DNA from: Flavobacteriaceae bacterium
GTDB taxonomy: Bacteria; Bacteroidota; Bacteroidia; Flavobacteriales; Flavobacteriaceae
Length of the DNA: 64,000 bases
Direction: 5' to 3'
Assembly (NCBI GenBank): GCA_013215095.1
Contig: JABSPM010000034.1
Span: 1-64,000 of the forward strand
Positions 7,299 to 16,303 of the stretch are shown in pieces. Positions within the stretch are counted from its first letter, which is position 1. Each line of letters begins with the position of its first letter. The position numbers and the translations under genes were made by a program. The notes under the pieces are model-generated. The model saw only the letters and a list, made by a program, of their open reading frames with translations, was not told the DNA's origin and made no database searches.

Positions 7299-8234
7299 AT
7301 GAAACTGCAATTTTTAAATACTATTCCATTAGAAATCATATCTGGAGGGAATATTTATAATCACCATATTATAAAAGGTCTAATTAACGCTGGTCATGTT
7401 GTAGATTATAATCAAAAACCCAGTCATGTGAACTATGATATAAGCATAGTGGATAGTTTGTATATGAATACTATTAATACTTCTGCATTAGATTGTAATA
7501 AACCTATTGTTAGTCTAATTCATGAGATACCCAAATTAGACCGTGCAACATTGCTGTTTTTTAGCACATATTCTAAATTTGTAGTCACAGGAGCTCCAAT
7601 AAAACAAAGATTAATTGAGAATTGGAATCTTAAAGGAGAGAACATAAGTCTTATTAGACCAGGTTTAGCAAAATATTGGTCTAAAAAAAAACAATATAAT
7701 CGTCAACCAAGACATATTGCTATCGTAGCAAATTTCATTAAACTAAAAGGTTACGACATCCTAATAAAATTAATTACTAAATTAAAGCATTACGATTTAG
7801 AATTTACTATTATAGGCAACCCTACAATGGATGAGAACTACGCAAATGAAATTATAAATGCGATTACACATCTAAAAGCAAAGGTTAAGTTTCATTTTAA
7901 TGTCAAAAACAATGAAGTATATAAGCACGTCATACAATCTGACATATTTTTAAATTTATCTCAATCTGAATCTTTTGGAATGGCTCTTTTTGAAGCATTA
8001 TCTATAGGAATACCAAGTATTTCATCTAAAACTGGAGATTATGTGTATTTCAATCAATTTCCAAATTACTATCCACTCAATGATTATGCTGTTACATCAT
8101 TTACAAATACTATCTTAGACTGGATAAATAATCCCATAAAATATGCTACCTACTGCAAACACTTTAATAAAGAATTCAGAACATGGCCCCATGTAGTTAA
8201 TGAATTTTACAAATTTTTAGAAAACATCAAATAG
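7299..8234 (+). CDS. GT4-type glycosyltransferase
   Basis: A 311-residue GT-B fold glycosyltransferase. The acceptor-side N-terminal half has the usual glycine-rich loop (SGGNIYNH at about 15-22). The donor half contains IAIVANFIKLKGYD, FTIIGNP and the EX7E-like motif SESFGMALFEALSIG with Glu224 and Glu232. It is somewhat shorter than typical GT4 enzymes (about 360-380 residues). It probably transfers a sugar to the product of the neighbouring CDP-alcohol transferase, or to a pterin-like acceptor; pterin glycosyltransferases are known from cyanobacteria. The donor sugar is unknown. The next gene starts 1 bp after its stop. Confidence 0.8.
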   Translation: MKLQFLNTIPLEIISGGNIYNHHIIKGLINAGHVVDYNQKPSHVNYDISIVDSLYMNTINTSALDCNKPIVSLIHEIPKLDRATLLFFSTYSKFVVTGAPIKQRLIENWNLKGENISLIRPGLAKYWSKKKQYNRQPRHIAIVANFIKLKGYDILIKLITKLKHYDLEFTIIGNPTMDENYANEIINAITHLKAKVKFHFNVKNNEVYKHVIQSDIFLNLSQSESFGMALFEALSIGIPSISSKTGDYVYFNQFPNYYPLNDYAVTSFTNTILDWINNPIKYATYCKHFNKEFRTWPHVVNEFYKFLENIK

Positions 8235-8235
8235 G

Positions 8236-8850
8236 ATGCTAGTCATAATTTTAACCATATTACTATTTTATGTCTCACTCATATTAGAACTTTTTTTATA
8301 TGACATACCTAGTGTTGTGGCAACAAAAAAAATTTTAAATTTAGAATTATTAGAAATTAATTACTTTTCTAGGCATATAGCAAAATATTTGACTATGCCA
8401 ATGCCTCAAAAGCTCATCCTTTTTGTATTGCCAATAGCTTTTGTTTATTTACTCCATGCCCTACCCTTATTATACGCTTTAAAACTTCTTCTCACAAAAA
8501 CACCAACAACTTATATTACAAATTTATGGCCTATTGCTATTGCATTGGTAATATTAGGAAGGCTTGTAAGTCATTTATATTTACTACAGATTCAAAAATC
8601 AAAAAAAACCTCCTTTAACCATTTTGTTGTAGATGGAATATTTAAATATAGTAGAAACCCCGGGTTATTAGGCTTATACATAAGTTTTTCAGGCTTTCTC
8701 ATACTACAACCTCATACCATATTTATCATTTGTTATCTGATATATTTGATTCATATGCATTTTAAAATTATTATGGAGGAAGATTATCTTAGTAATAAAT
8801 ACGGCAAAAAATATGCTATATATAAACAAAATACAAAACGTTATTTATGA
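8236..8850 (+). CDS. ICMT/PEMT-like integral membrane methyltransferase
   Basis: A 204-residue membrane protein with about five hydrophobic segments. Its C-terminal half carries the signature of isoprenylcysteine carboxyl methyltransferase and phospholipid methyltransferase-like families: YSRNPGLLGLYISFSG, then EEDYLSNKYGKKYAIYKQN with the conserved Glu pair and Arg/Lys-rich tail. These enzymes use S-adenosylmethionine at the membrane surface. In this operon it could methylate a lipid-linked head group. It overlaps the next methyltransferase gene by 4 bp (ATGA at 8847). Confidence 0.75.
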   Translation: MLVIILTILLFYVSLILELFLYDIPSVVATKKILNLELLEINYFSRHIAKYLTMPMPQKLILFVLPIAFVYLLHALPLLYALKLLLTKTPTTYITNLWPIAIALVILGRLVSHLYLLQIQKSKKTSFNHFVVDGIFKYSRNPGLLGLYISFSGFLILQPHTIFIICYLIYLIHMHFKIIMEEDYLSNKYGKKYAIYKQNTKRYL

Positions 8851-9554
8851 GTAGCATGACATCCAAACAAGAAGAAATAGTTGAGTGGTTCAATACGACA
8901 TATAGTAAAAGAGGGTCTTGGTATTTACGACCAAGACAAGCGTATTATATCTACCTAGAACTTTTACAAGCAGGCTCTAATCAAAAATTATTAGACGTTG
9001 CCTGTGGATTAGGACGCTTATTAGATGCATCTAAAGCATATGGCGTACAACAATATGGTATTGACATCTCTCCGGTAGCTATCAAAAAAGCTAAAAATCT
9101 ATTTCCAAATTTCAATTTATTTGTCGCAAATGCAGAAAAGCTGCCCTTTGATGATGCTATATTTGATTTAATAACATGTATTGGATCTATAGAACGTATG
9201 TTAAACAAAAGTCTTGTGTTTAAAGAAATGTTGAGAGTAGGTAAAAGAAATTGCAGGTATTGTTTTTTGGTTAGAAACTCCGAAACAAGGAGCTGGAAAT
9301 TTTTTAAAGACTTTTTGGGACTTAAAAATAAGGCAGGTCATCAAGATGCCAAAACACTTAAGCAATGGAAAGACATGTTTAGCCTATATGGCTTTAAAGT
9401 TAATGCTATATATCCCGATCAATACCCATTACAGAAGCAGAAGCAGCGTAGTGGATTATGGCTGAAGAAAATAAATTTTAAAAAAATAATTTTCAGCACT
9501 AGACAACTAGAGGATGCGAATGAATTTATATTCTTATTAGAAAAAAATGACTAA
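8847..9554 (+). CDS. Class I SAM-dependent methyltransferase
   Basis: A 235-residue Rossmann-fold methyltransferase. Motif I is LLDVACGLGRLL (about 49-60), the acidic residue after strand 2 is in YGIDIS, motif post-II is VANAEKLPFDD, and IFDLITCIGSIE ends strand 4. The C-terminal part is basic. The substrate is not indicated by sequence. It overlaps both neighbours (ATGA at its start, 8 bp at its end), so it is translated together with the ICMT-like and the following methyltransferase genes. Confidence 0.8.
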   Translation: MSSMTSKQEEIVEWFNTTYSKRGSWYLRPRQAYYIYLELLQAGSNQKLLDVACGLGRLLDASKAYGVQQYGIDISPVAIKKAKNLFPNFNLFVANAEKLPFDDAIFDLITCIGSIERMLNKSLVFKEMLRVGKRNCRYCFLVRNSETRSWKFFKDFLGLKNKAGHQDAKTLKQWKDMFSLYGFKVNAIYPDQYPLQKQKQRSGLWLKKINFKKIIFSTRQLEDANEFIFLLEKND

Positions 9555-10302
9555 CAAAATCGTTAAAAACATATATAACACTTTGCTACATTGGGAAGGA
9601 AAAAACAGCATTAACCCCTATCCTATTCATAAAAAATTGAATCAACATAAATTTGAACACCCATCGGTATATCATTGGATTTCAAGTTATTATAAAATAG
9701 ATTCTAACGCACATATTTTGGACGCAGGATGTGGTGTTGGTTATGGTTCTATATATCTTGCAAAACATTTTAAATGTACCATAAAAGGTATCAGTCTGAG
9801 TGATGCTGAAATAAAAAAAGCTAAGTATTATGCTAAAAAAACATCAGTATCAAATAAAGTATTTTTCCAACAACAGTCTTATGATAATTTGGAAGCAAAT
9901 ACCTATGATTTTATAATAGCTATTGAATCAATTAAGCATTCTTTGGATTTAGATAAGACATTAAACGCATTAATTACGGCTTTAAAACCCAATGGCGTAT
10001 TAATAATAATAGATGATTTTTTAGTGCGAGATACCCATCAAAACATATTTTGTAGATACGCAAGAGATTGGAGATTAAAAACAGATTTAAAATACACGCT
10101 CTTTAATGCGTTTACATTAAAAAAAGATTTAACATCCTACATTAAAACAAAATCAACATTACAATTAAATTTAGGCATATTCATCTTAAATTTGTCAGTT
10201 CCTTTCCATAAAATAGCTCAAATTATAAGAGGTGGTTTGTATTTAGAAATGCTCTATCAAAAAAAAACAGTTAAATATTACGCTTTAGAGTTTAAAAAAT
10301 AG
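9547..10302 (+). CDS. Class I SAM-dependent methyltransferase (small-molecule/lipid type)
   Basis: A 251-residue methyltransferase distinct from its neighbour. Motif I is HILDAGCGVGYGSIYLA, followed by IKGISLSDAEIKKAKYYAKK, which resembles the cyclopropane-fatty-acid/ubiquinone (UbiE-like) group, and IIAIESIKHSLD. It may act on a small hydrophobic or lipid-linked compound. It is the third methyltransferase in a row, which suggests a product with several methyl groups or methylations at successive stages. A 48-base gap follows before the sulfatase-like gene, the longest gap within this operon. Confidence 0.8.
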   Translation: MTNKIVKNIYNTLLHWEGKNSINPYPIHKKLNQHKFEHPSVYHWISSYYKIDSNAHILDAGCGVGYGSIYLAKHFKCTIKGISLSDAEIKKAKYYAKKTSVSNKVFFQQQSYDNLEANTYDFIIAIESIKHSLDLDKTLNALITALKPNGVLIIIDDFLVRDTHQNIFCRYARDWRLKTDLKYTLFNAFTLKKDLTSYIKTKSTLQLNLGIFILNLSVPFHKIAQIIRGGLYLEMLYQKKTVKYYALEFKK

Positions 10303-10322
10303 AAAACGCGATACACAATTAT

Positions 10323-10335
10323 GCGCCATAGGCGC
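10323..10335. repeat. GC-rich mini-hairpin inside the operon
   Basis: GCGCC (10323-10327) and GGCGC (10331-10335) form a perfect 5-bp stem with an ATA loop, in the only sizeable gap of the operon. It stands out in very AT-rich DNA. No T-run follows, so it is not a standard terminator. It may be an mRNA processing or stability element. Confidence 0.35.
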
Positions 10336-10350
10336 CAATCTTAAAAACAT

Positions 10351-12057
10351 ATGAAAGAAATTTTTATTTTTATAATCAATCTATTAGCCATTAATTTTTT
10401 ATGTTTTTTACCCTATTGGTTCATAGGTATATTTTCTAAAATAGATAACTATTCTAAAAAATCTATATTTGAAACATCCCTCTATTTTGCTTTAAAGAGG
10501 ACTATATATCAACGATTTTCTGATGACTTTTTCAGGTTATTATTTGAACTACAAGCCTTAACACTCATAGTATTATTATCAGAAATCACTTACGCTTTAT
10601 ATTTTAAAATGATATACATAGGATTTACCGTCCTATCTTTTTTATACATTGGTTATATAGCAACGATGATAAAAATTTTCAAAAGAGATCCGGTATTTAT
10701 AAACGACTATAGTTTCGCAAAAACAGGAATGCTGGTGTACAACAAAAAATTACCGTATCTTTTGATAGTAATTCTCGTATGCATAAGTGTTGTAAGTTTT
10801 GTGAGTTATACACTTGCGGAAAACCTTATAGCTATATCTTTTCAAATGCAAGAAAAATGGATAATATTAACTATTCTATCTATGCACTTGCTACTCGGAG
10901 TAATTTCTGCAAAAAAAATCCGAAATAACACTTACCATAGTGCTATTAATTTTTCATTTATACACCATATAGCAGCTAATTTTATAAAGTGTTCTCAGTT
11001 AAAAAAATCACTCAAAAAATTAAATAAAAACTCGCCTTACAACTACTTAAAACAAATAAAACTTAAGAATAAACCTAATGTTCTTTTAATATTTTTAGAA
11101 TCCTATGGAAATTTTGCATTGTCAAATGAATTGTATGGCTCTGCATTTAAAAATCATTTAGAAAAAATAAATACATCCTTATCAAAAAATTCTTGGAAAT
11201 TCGCTAGTACACTGAGTGAACCTCCAGTTGCATCAGGAGGTTCTTGGTTAAGTCATTCAAGTATTTTATACGGTGCTAAAGTTAAAGATATTGCGGCACA
11301 TGAAATTATATTTACCCAAACCAACTATGTCGCTACATTAGAATCACTTCCCAAATTTTTAAATTATCATGGATATAAAACCACGCTTACCTCTAGTTTA
11401 TTTTATAGAAAAAATAGTGTAGATTGGGAAAAAGTCAACAACATGTATCCTTATGATAACATCATGCTTTATAATGACTTTTGCTATAAAGGAAAAAAAA
11501 TACCTGTGTTTGACTCCTATGCTTTACCGGATGAGTATATTCTTAATTATGCGTATCAATCAACATCAAATCAAACTCCATTTTGTTTAACTATAAGTAC
11601 AGTAAACTCGCATTACAATTTTGTTTCCCCAATTGCGCCTATGGATCATTGGAAGGATTACAATACTAAAGATTTTCAGATTACCGATGGTCAAAAAAAG
11701 AATTACCTAAAAAATTATTTTTCATCTATAAATTACCAATTCGACTATATTCATAAATTTTTACTTAACAACACTTTAAACAAAGATGCTATTGTACTTC
11801 TAATAGGTGACCACCAACCTCCTTTTATTACACCTGCAAATATTGATAAAAATACACCTATACATGTTATTTCTAAAAATAATGAATTTATAAATGCTTT
11901 TAAAACCTTTGACTATATCAAAGGATTAATACCTAATAAATCTACACAAAAACATGAATCCTTCTTATCAAAATTCATATATGCCTTAAATAAAGCTTAC
12001 GGAGAAGACAAAGAATTAGAACTGCCTATATTTGAAGAGGGCATACAATTGTACTAA
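10351..12057 (+). CDS. LtaS/sulfatase-superfamily membrane transferase
   Basis: A 568-residue protein with about five N-terminal membrane segments (residues 1-195) followed by an extracytoplasmic alkaline-phosphatase-fold domain. Metal-site motifs are IFLESYGN with Glu250 and LIGDHQPPF with Asp487-His488. The nucleophile region is SGGSWLSHSSILYG, where Ser298 (or Ser295) would replace the Thr of LtaS and phosphoethanolamine transferases; that assignment is by eye. Family members move phosphoglycerol or phosphoethanolamine onto glycans or lipids outside the membrane, or hydrolyse sulfate esters. Here it probably decorates the operon's exported product. Two bases separate it from the flippase gene. 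Confidence 0.75.
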   Translation: MKEIFIFIINLLAINFLCFLPYWFIGIFSKIDNYSKKSIFETSLYFALKRTIYQRFSDDFFRLLFELQALTLIVLLSEITYALYFKMIYIGFTVLSFLYIGYIATMIKIFKRDPVFINDYSFAKTGMLVYNKKLPYLLIVILVCISVVSFVSYTLAENLIAISFQMQEKWIILTILSMHLLLGVISAKKIRNNTYHSAINFSFIHHIAANFIKCSQLKKSLKKLNKNSPYNYLKQIKLKNKPNVLLIFLESYGNFALSNELYGSAFKNHLEKINTSLSKNSWKFASTLSEPPVASGGSWLSHSSILYGAKVKDIAAHEIIFTQTNYVATLESLPKFLNYHGYKTTLTSSLFYRKNSVDWEKVNNMYPYDNIMLYNDFCYKGKKIPVFDSYALPDEYILNYAYQSTSNQTPFCLTISTVNSHYNFVSPIAPMDHWKDYNTKDFQITDGQKKNYLKNYFSSINYQFDYIHKFLLNNTLNKDAIVLLIGDHQPPFITPANIDKNTPIHVISKNNEFINAFKTFDYIKGLIPNKSTQKHESFLSKFIYALNKAYGEDKELELPIFEEGIQLY

Positions 12058-12059
12058 AC

Positions 12060-13499
12060 ATGAACTATTTTAGCAGTCAAAATCCATTGAAATCAACGTT
12101 ACTGTTTAGTGTTTTTTCACTTTTACAATTTGGTGTTTCTATAGTATTAGTTCCTATATTTCTTAATTACTTAACTCCAGAAGATTATGGTGTAATTTCG
12201 TTGGTTCTTATTTATGCAACTATCGTTGCAACACTATCTTCATTTGGGCTTAAAAGTGCATTATATACCTTTTATTTTGATTTTGACACCAAGGTCAAAC
12301 GCCATAATTATTTGAAAAATATTTTTTCTGCACATGTGTTATCGTTCATTGTTCTTGGAATTATACATCTATTCCTTGGGAATCAAATTTTTAATCTTGT
12401 ATTTATTTCAAATGAAATCTCATTTTTCTATTATGGATGCATCGCCTTATTATCTAATTTTTTTGCTTTATTAAACAGTCTATATTTTATTTATCTTAAA
12501 AACGAAATTAATCTAAAATCTTACTTTAAATACACATTTAGCACTACCATACTTACTGCTTTTTTACAATTATTCTTTATTGTAATTTGTAAATTAGAAA
12601 TCTATAGTATCTTGTTAGGAACGCTTATACCTCATATAATTATATTCGTGTTCATAACATTCCATAATCCCTTTTTACTTTCTTTTCGATTAGAAAAAGA
12701 ATTAATATATCCATCCTTAAAATATGGCATAAAGCTATTACCATTTCTGTTGTTTTTTGCTCTAGAAAATCAAATTGACCGGTATTTGATTGAAATAAAT
12801 TTTGGCTTAAAACAAGTCGGATTATATGCCGTAATCATCAAATTATTTAGCCTAGTAACTATTACCCTTAACGCCTTGGATGATGGTATAAGACCATTTA
12901 TGTTTAATGATTTAAAACACACAAAAACAACGGCTAATCATTACTTCAATCTCTATTTAGGCTTTGGAATTTTTGCGGTAGTTGTTGTTACATCCATGGG
13001 GTATAACCTGCAATACATAATTGTTAATACGGCGTATTTAGAACTTAAATCATATCTATTTTATGGTGCTATCGTTTTTCTGTTATTAATTCCTATCAGA
13101 TTTTACGCTCTTCTTTTAGTCTTTTACAAGGATTCTTCTAAATTATCGTATTTAACTTGTCTAAAAGTTTTATTTATGATAGTCTTGATGACTGTACTTA
13201 TACCAGAATATCAATTATATGGTGTGTTTTATGCTTTAGTTCTTTCTAACTTAATAAATATTATAGTATTTGCGCTTATATTAAGAAAAAAACTGCTGCT
13301 GCACTTAAGGTTGTTAACCATTATTTATGGTAGCCTTTTCATAATCGGTTCTTATATATTACATCAACAACTCAACACAACTAACGAACTTATTTCCTCT
13401 ATAATCTATCTCATAGTATTTACGAGTTTGTTTCTTTTAATTTATTTTAAAAGTAGTTATGATCTATTAAAAACAGGATTTCAAAATAAATTAGAATAA
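12060..13499 (+). CDS. Polysaccharide/lipid-linked oligosaccharide flippase (MOP superfamily)
   Basis: A 479-residue polytopic protein with about 12-14 hydrophobic segments. It begins with the usual amphipathic N-terminus and first helix (LKSTLLFSVFSLLQFGVS), and carries the NYLTPEDYGVISL stretch typical of Wzx-like flippases. Such proteins move lipid-linked glycans across the inner membrane. It is the last gene of the plus-strand operon and is followed by a hairpin terminator, so export of a membrane-linked product is the likely final step. The gene is extremely AT-rich. Confidence 0.85.
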   Translation: MNYFSSQNPLKSTLLFSVFSLLQFGVSIVLVPIFLNYLTPEDYGVISLVLIYATIVATLSSFGLKSALYTFYFDFDTKVKRHNYLKNIFSAHVLSFIVLGIIHLFLGNQIFNLVFISNEISFFYYGCIALLSNFFALLNSLYFIYLKNEINLKSYFKYTFSTTILTAFLQLFFIVICKLEIYSILLGTLIPHIIIFVFITFHNPFLLSFRLEKELIYPSLKYGIKLLPFLLFFALENQIDRYLIEINFGLKQVGLYAVIIKLFSLVTITLNALDDGIRPFMFNDLKHTKTTANHYFNLYLGFGIFAVVVVTSMGYNLQYIIVNTAYLELKSYLFYGAIVFLLLIPIRFYALLLVFYKDSSKLSYLTCLKVLFMIVLMTVLIPEYQLYGVFYALVLSNLINIIVFALILRKKLLLHLRLLTIIYGSLFIIGSYILHQQLNTTNELISSIIYLIVFTSLFLLIYFKSSYDLLKTGFQNKLE

Positions 13500-13503
13500 T
13501 ACA

Positions 13504-13528
13504 TAGAACAACTCCTGTTCTAATTTTT
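13504..13528 (+). terminator. Intrinsic terminator at convergent gene ends
   Basis: TAGAACA (13504-13510) pairs perfectly with TGTTCTA (13516-13522) around a 5-nt loop, followed by ATTTTT. It lies 5 bp after the flippase stop. The right arm includes the stop codon of the minus-strand gene 13520-15217, so the hairpin sits at the meeting point of two convergent units. Confidence 0.65.
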
Positions 13529-15217
13529 AGTTTTATTCGCTTTCAAAATATCTATTTGACGTTGTAGCTTGTCTATTTGTTCTTGAATCGTATCCACCTT
13601 GGGTATTGTTTTTAGTGCTTCAAGTTCTGAGTGATGTATTTCTATATCTTTTGCAGATGTTTTGAAATAATGAGGAATACCTTCATCTGTTCTCCACGCT
13701 TCATTGAGTTGGTCATATATCAATTTATCCCAATTGCTAGGGTGCTTGGCATCAATCCAAACCACATCTCTATATTCGACATCAATTAAAGCTAAATCTG
13801 GGGTTGCAGAACCATCAAAATTACCAGAGTCTTCTTTAATTGCAGAAACGGTACCTAAAAAGAACATACGTTTGCGCCCTGCAATATGTTTAATATATGG
13901 TCTAAATTCTACAGGTTTATTAACGGACCAGTCAAATTCTTTTCGAGATTCTATTACCTTCAAGGGCATTGCAGAAACCCCTGCAAAACCTTGTTTTTTT
14001 GAGCCGTGATCATAGTAATATAATTGGTCTCTACCATCTGCTGGAATAAAAACACTAAAACTCAAACTTGTACGCGCATCACCTACTGGTTCTAAGCCAA
14101 ACCAATGGTACAATCCATTATAAGCACCTGTTGGCATTCCTGTAAAATCGAAATCGGTTACAAAAGGGAGTTTATTTTGATCATCTGGTAAATCTGGAAG
14201 CTTTACCGCTGTTTTCATATTCCAAGGTAACGGATCATTAAAACCTCCAATAAATTTAAGAGATTCTGCCTGTAATCGAGATACCTTCTCGGATAGTACA
14301 TTTTGACGTTGGAGATACTTGTGCTGTTGCATTTCTTCTGGGCTAATAAACGTTCCTTTACCAATTAATAAACGTTCTACATAATCTCCAAGGTTATGCT
14401 CTCCATTTTCAATAACTAAAACACCTCCAAAACTTGGATAAGGAAAAAAGAAACCCTTCCATTTTACAAGACTTACAACTTGAACCCAAGCCCCTTTATC
14501 ATTTTTCATATAAAACACATCTCCAGGTTCATATGACAATAGTTTCCATAAGCCAAAACGCTGTACAACTGCATTATATGTGTTTCTGCTAAATTTCATG
14601 GATTCGCCTATTGAAAAGGTTACGGGAATGCGGTTATCACTTGAAAAACGAGGAAAAGGTGTTGTACTAGATACAGCAAACACTTCTTCTGTATTAGCAC
14701 TGATGCCCTGCCAAGCATATTTTTCTGTAGGCTGAATGGCCATAGTCCATTTGTTTTTTCCATCTACACGAACCAAATGCGGCAAGGAAACATCTTTGGT
14801 TTCACCTACACTTTCATTTGCCATAGAAAAAATATTTCGTAATGGCTGAATGCGTTCATTTTGAGTTAATGGCAATTCATTAATTTCTTTAAGATTAAGC
14901 TCATTAAAAACATTATAAGTCTTTATATAATCATACATCTTAAAATGCCAACCAACCACATAAATCGCACCTAGTAGTAGTGTAACAAGACTTAATATCA
15001 GTATTCGTTTTCCTACACTTTCCGCATGTCTAAATATGTTTAAGCCTAAGAGTATTATAAGACTTATTAAAAGTATGATAAAAAAGAACTTACGAATATA
15101 TAGTAATACTGGTTGATAATCATCTCTTAAAATAAATAGAGTAAACGCTAGCACAATACTTAATAAAATTGTCAATGCCTTTTGTTTGATTCCTTTTTGC
15201 CAATAGCGTTTTATCAT
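13520..15217 (-). CDS. Membrane-anchored protein of unknown function
   Basis: A 565-residue protein. Three hydrophobic segments lie near the N-terminus (about 12-30, 38-60 and 72-92), followed by a large, apparently extracytoplasmic region (about 100-525) rich in aromatic residues and Gly/Pro turns. It ends in a Lys/Gln-rich coiled coil (TIQEQIDKLQRQIDILKANK). I do not recognise the family. It probably forms a unit with the upstream gene 15287-15817, 69 bp away on the same strand. Well-formed codon use across its length argues for a real gene. No catalytic motif stands out. Confidence 0.6.
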   Translation of the reverse strand: MIKRYWQKGIKQKALTILLSIVLAFTLFILRDDYQPVLLYIRKFFFIILLISLIILLGLNIFRHAESVGKRILILSLVTLLLGAIYVVGWHFKMYDYIKTYNVFNELNLKEINELPLTQNERIQPLRNIFSMANESVGETKDVSLPHLVRVDGKNKWTMAIQPTEKYAWQGISANTEEVFAVSSTTPFPRFSSDNRIPVTFSIGESMKFSRNTYNAVVQRFGLWKLLSYEPGDVFYMKNDKGAWVQVVSLVKWKGFFFPYPSFGGVLVIENGEHNLGDYVERLLIGKGTFISPEEMQQHKYLQRQNVLSEKVSRLQAESLKFIGGFNDPLPWNMKTAVKLPDLPDDQNKLPFVTDFDFTGMPTGAYNGLYHWFGLEPVGDARTSLSFSVFIPADGRDQLYYYDHGSKKQGFAGVSAMPLKVIESRKEFDWSVNKPVEFRPYIKHIAGRKRMFFLGTVSAIKEDSGNFDGSATPDLALIDVEYRDVVWIDAKHPSNWDKLIYDQLNEAWRTDEGIPHYFKTSAKDIEIHHSELEALKTIPKVDTIQEQIDKLQRQIDILKANKTKN

Positions 15218-15286
15218 ATATGCTTGAATTAATGTTGTATGGTATTTTTAAAATATCGTATATAAAATAACATCATAATTTGCTGA

Positions 15287-15817
15287 TTACTTTAATAGCC
15301 CTTTATCCTTTAAACGTTCTCTCGCACTTTTTTCAGATGTTTTGAACGTTTTAGGTTTTGAGTCTGTTAGAAGTACTTCTTCCTTAGTGGTCATGTCCTC
15401 ATAAACTGATTTTCCGTTTCTAATAGTATCTGACAGGATGTAAGATAAATCATCACTACTTTCTTCAATAATTTCGCCAGATTTTAAAACCAAATGAGCA
15501 ACATAGGTACCAATAAGTGTACCCACTATACACGATGCAACTATTGAAATACCATCATAGCTAACAAAAAGCTTAAAAGGTGTTATAAATTGAATTATAA
15601 CAGACGTGAATAGTATGAGTATTGTAATGTAAACCAATCGCGGCATGAACTGCTGCTGAAACACAAAGCCTTTTTTGTCATCGGCTTTCATTTGTAGCTC
15701 CTTAGCGTTGCATATTTTATTAAAAATTCGATATAGTTTGTTGGTATTGGATTCTCTCCAATACAAGAGTATTCCAAATAAAATTGTGCTAATAAAAATG
15801 ATTATATCTAGACCCAT
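15287..15817 (-). CDS. Small membrane protein, unknown
   Basis: A 176-residue protein with three hydrophobic segments: residues 2-20 (GLDIIIFISTILFGILLY), about 58-80 (YITILILFTSVIIQFI) and about 88-112. A charged cytoplasmic-looking C-terminal tail follows (about 115-176), rich in Glu, Ser, Thr and Lys and ending ARERLKDKGLLK. No family is recognised. It is upstream of, and on the same strand as, the larger unknown membrane protein, suggesting a two-gene unit. Confidence 0.55.
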   Translation of the reverse strand: MGLDIIIFISTILFGILLYWRESNTNKLYRIFNKICNAKELQMKADDKKGFVFQQQFMPRLVYITILILFTSVIIQFITPFKLFVSYDGISIVASCIVGTLIGTYVAHLVLKSGEIIEESSDDLSYILSDTIRNGKSVYEDMTTKEEVLLTDSKPKTFKTSEKSARERLKDKGLLK

Positions 15818-16303
15818 AATTTAATAGACTATTGATTATTTATAAAATTAGTCTAATTTATTTAAATAATGTTACTTCTGTATTTAAAAAAATAGGTATT
15901 ACGGCAAAACCTTACTTTTCAACATAGACAGAACTATAGATAATCAGTTACAAGAAATATTGGTCTTAACTGTAATTTTATTACAATATTTTCTTGTGCT
16001 TTTTCTTTTTTTTTACTTTTGAATTATCTAGAATTAGATTTTGAATTTTAACAGTCTTCAAAATTAAACCTATAACATTAAGATTAATCTATAAAAAGCG
16101 CTTGTTTTTATTTAACCTTTAAAAAAATAGGACTGTTTATTTTATAATACTATAAGTGTTAATTACCGACTTAACCATTTTGTTTAATTATCTAGCATAG
16201 TCCTAACCTTAAAAATATGCTGATTTTCAACATCTCACCAATATGATGTGAACGTTTACAACAAAAAATAAAACATTAACAACTCTTAAAACATAATTTT
16301 ATT
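15818..16303. other. Intergenic leader region between divergent genes
   Basis: These 486 bases lie between the divergent gene 15287-15817 and the lipoprotein gene at 16304. The sequence is strongly AT-rich with T-runs near 16000-16020. Apart from a possible promoter box (16014-16021) I see no gene or stable structure. If that box is used, the lipoprotein mRNA would have an untranslated leader of about 270 bases. Confidence 0.4.
15993..16021 (+). promoter_or_regulatory. Possible Bacteroidota promoter for lipoprotein gene
   Basis: TACTTTTG at 16014-16021 matches the Bacteroidota -7 consensus TAnnTTTG. An imperfect -33 element (CTTG, 15993-15996) lies 17 bp upstream, slightly closer than the usual 19-21 bp. 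The gene start is far downstream, so the assignment is tentative. Confidence 0.3.
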
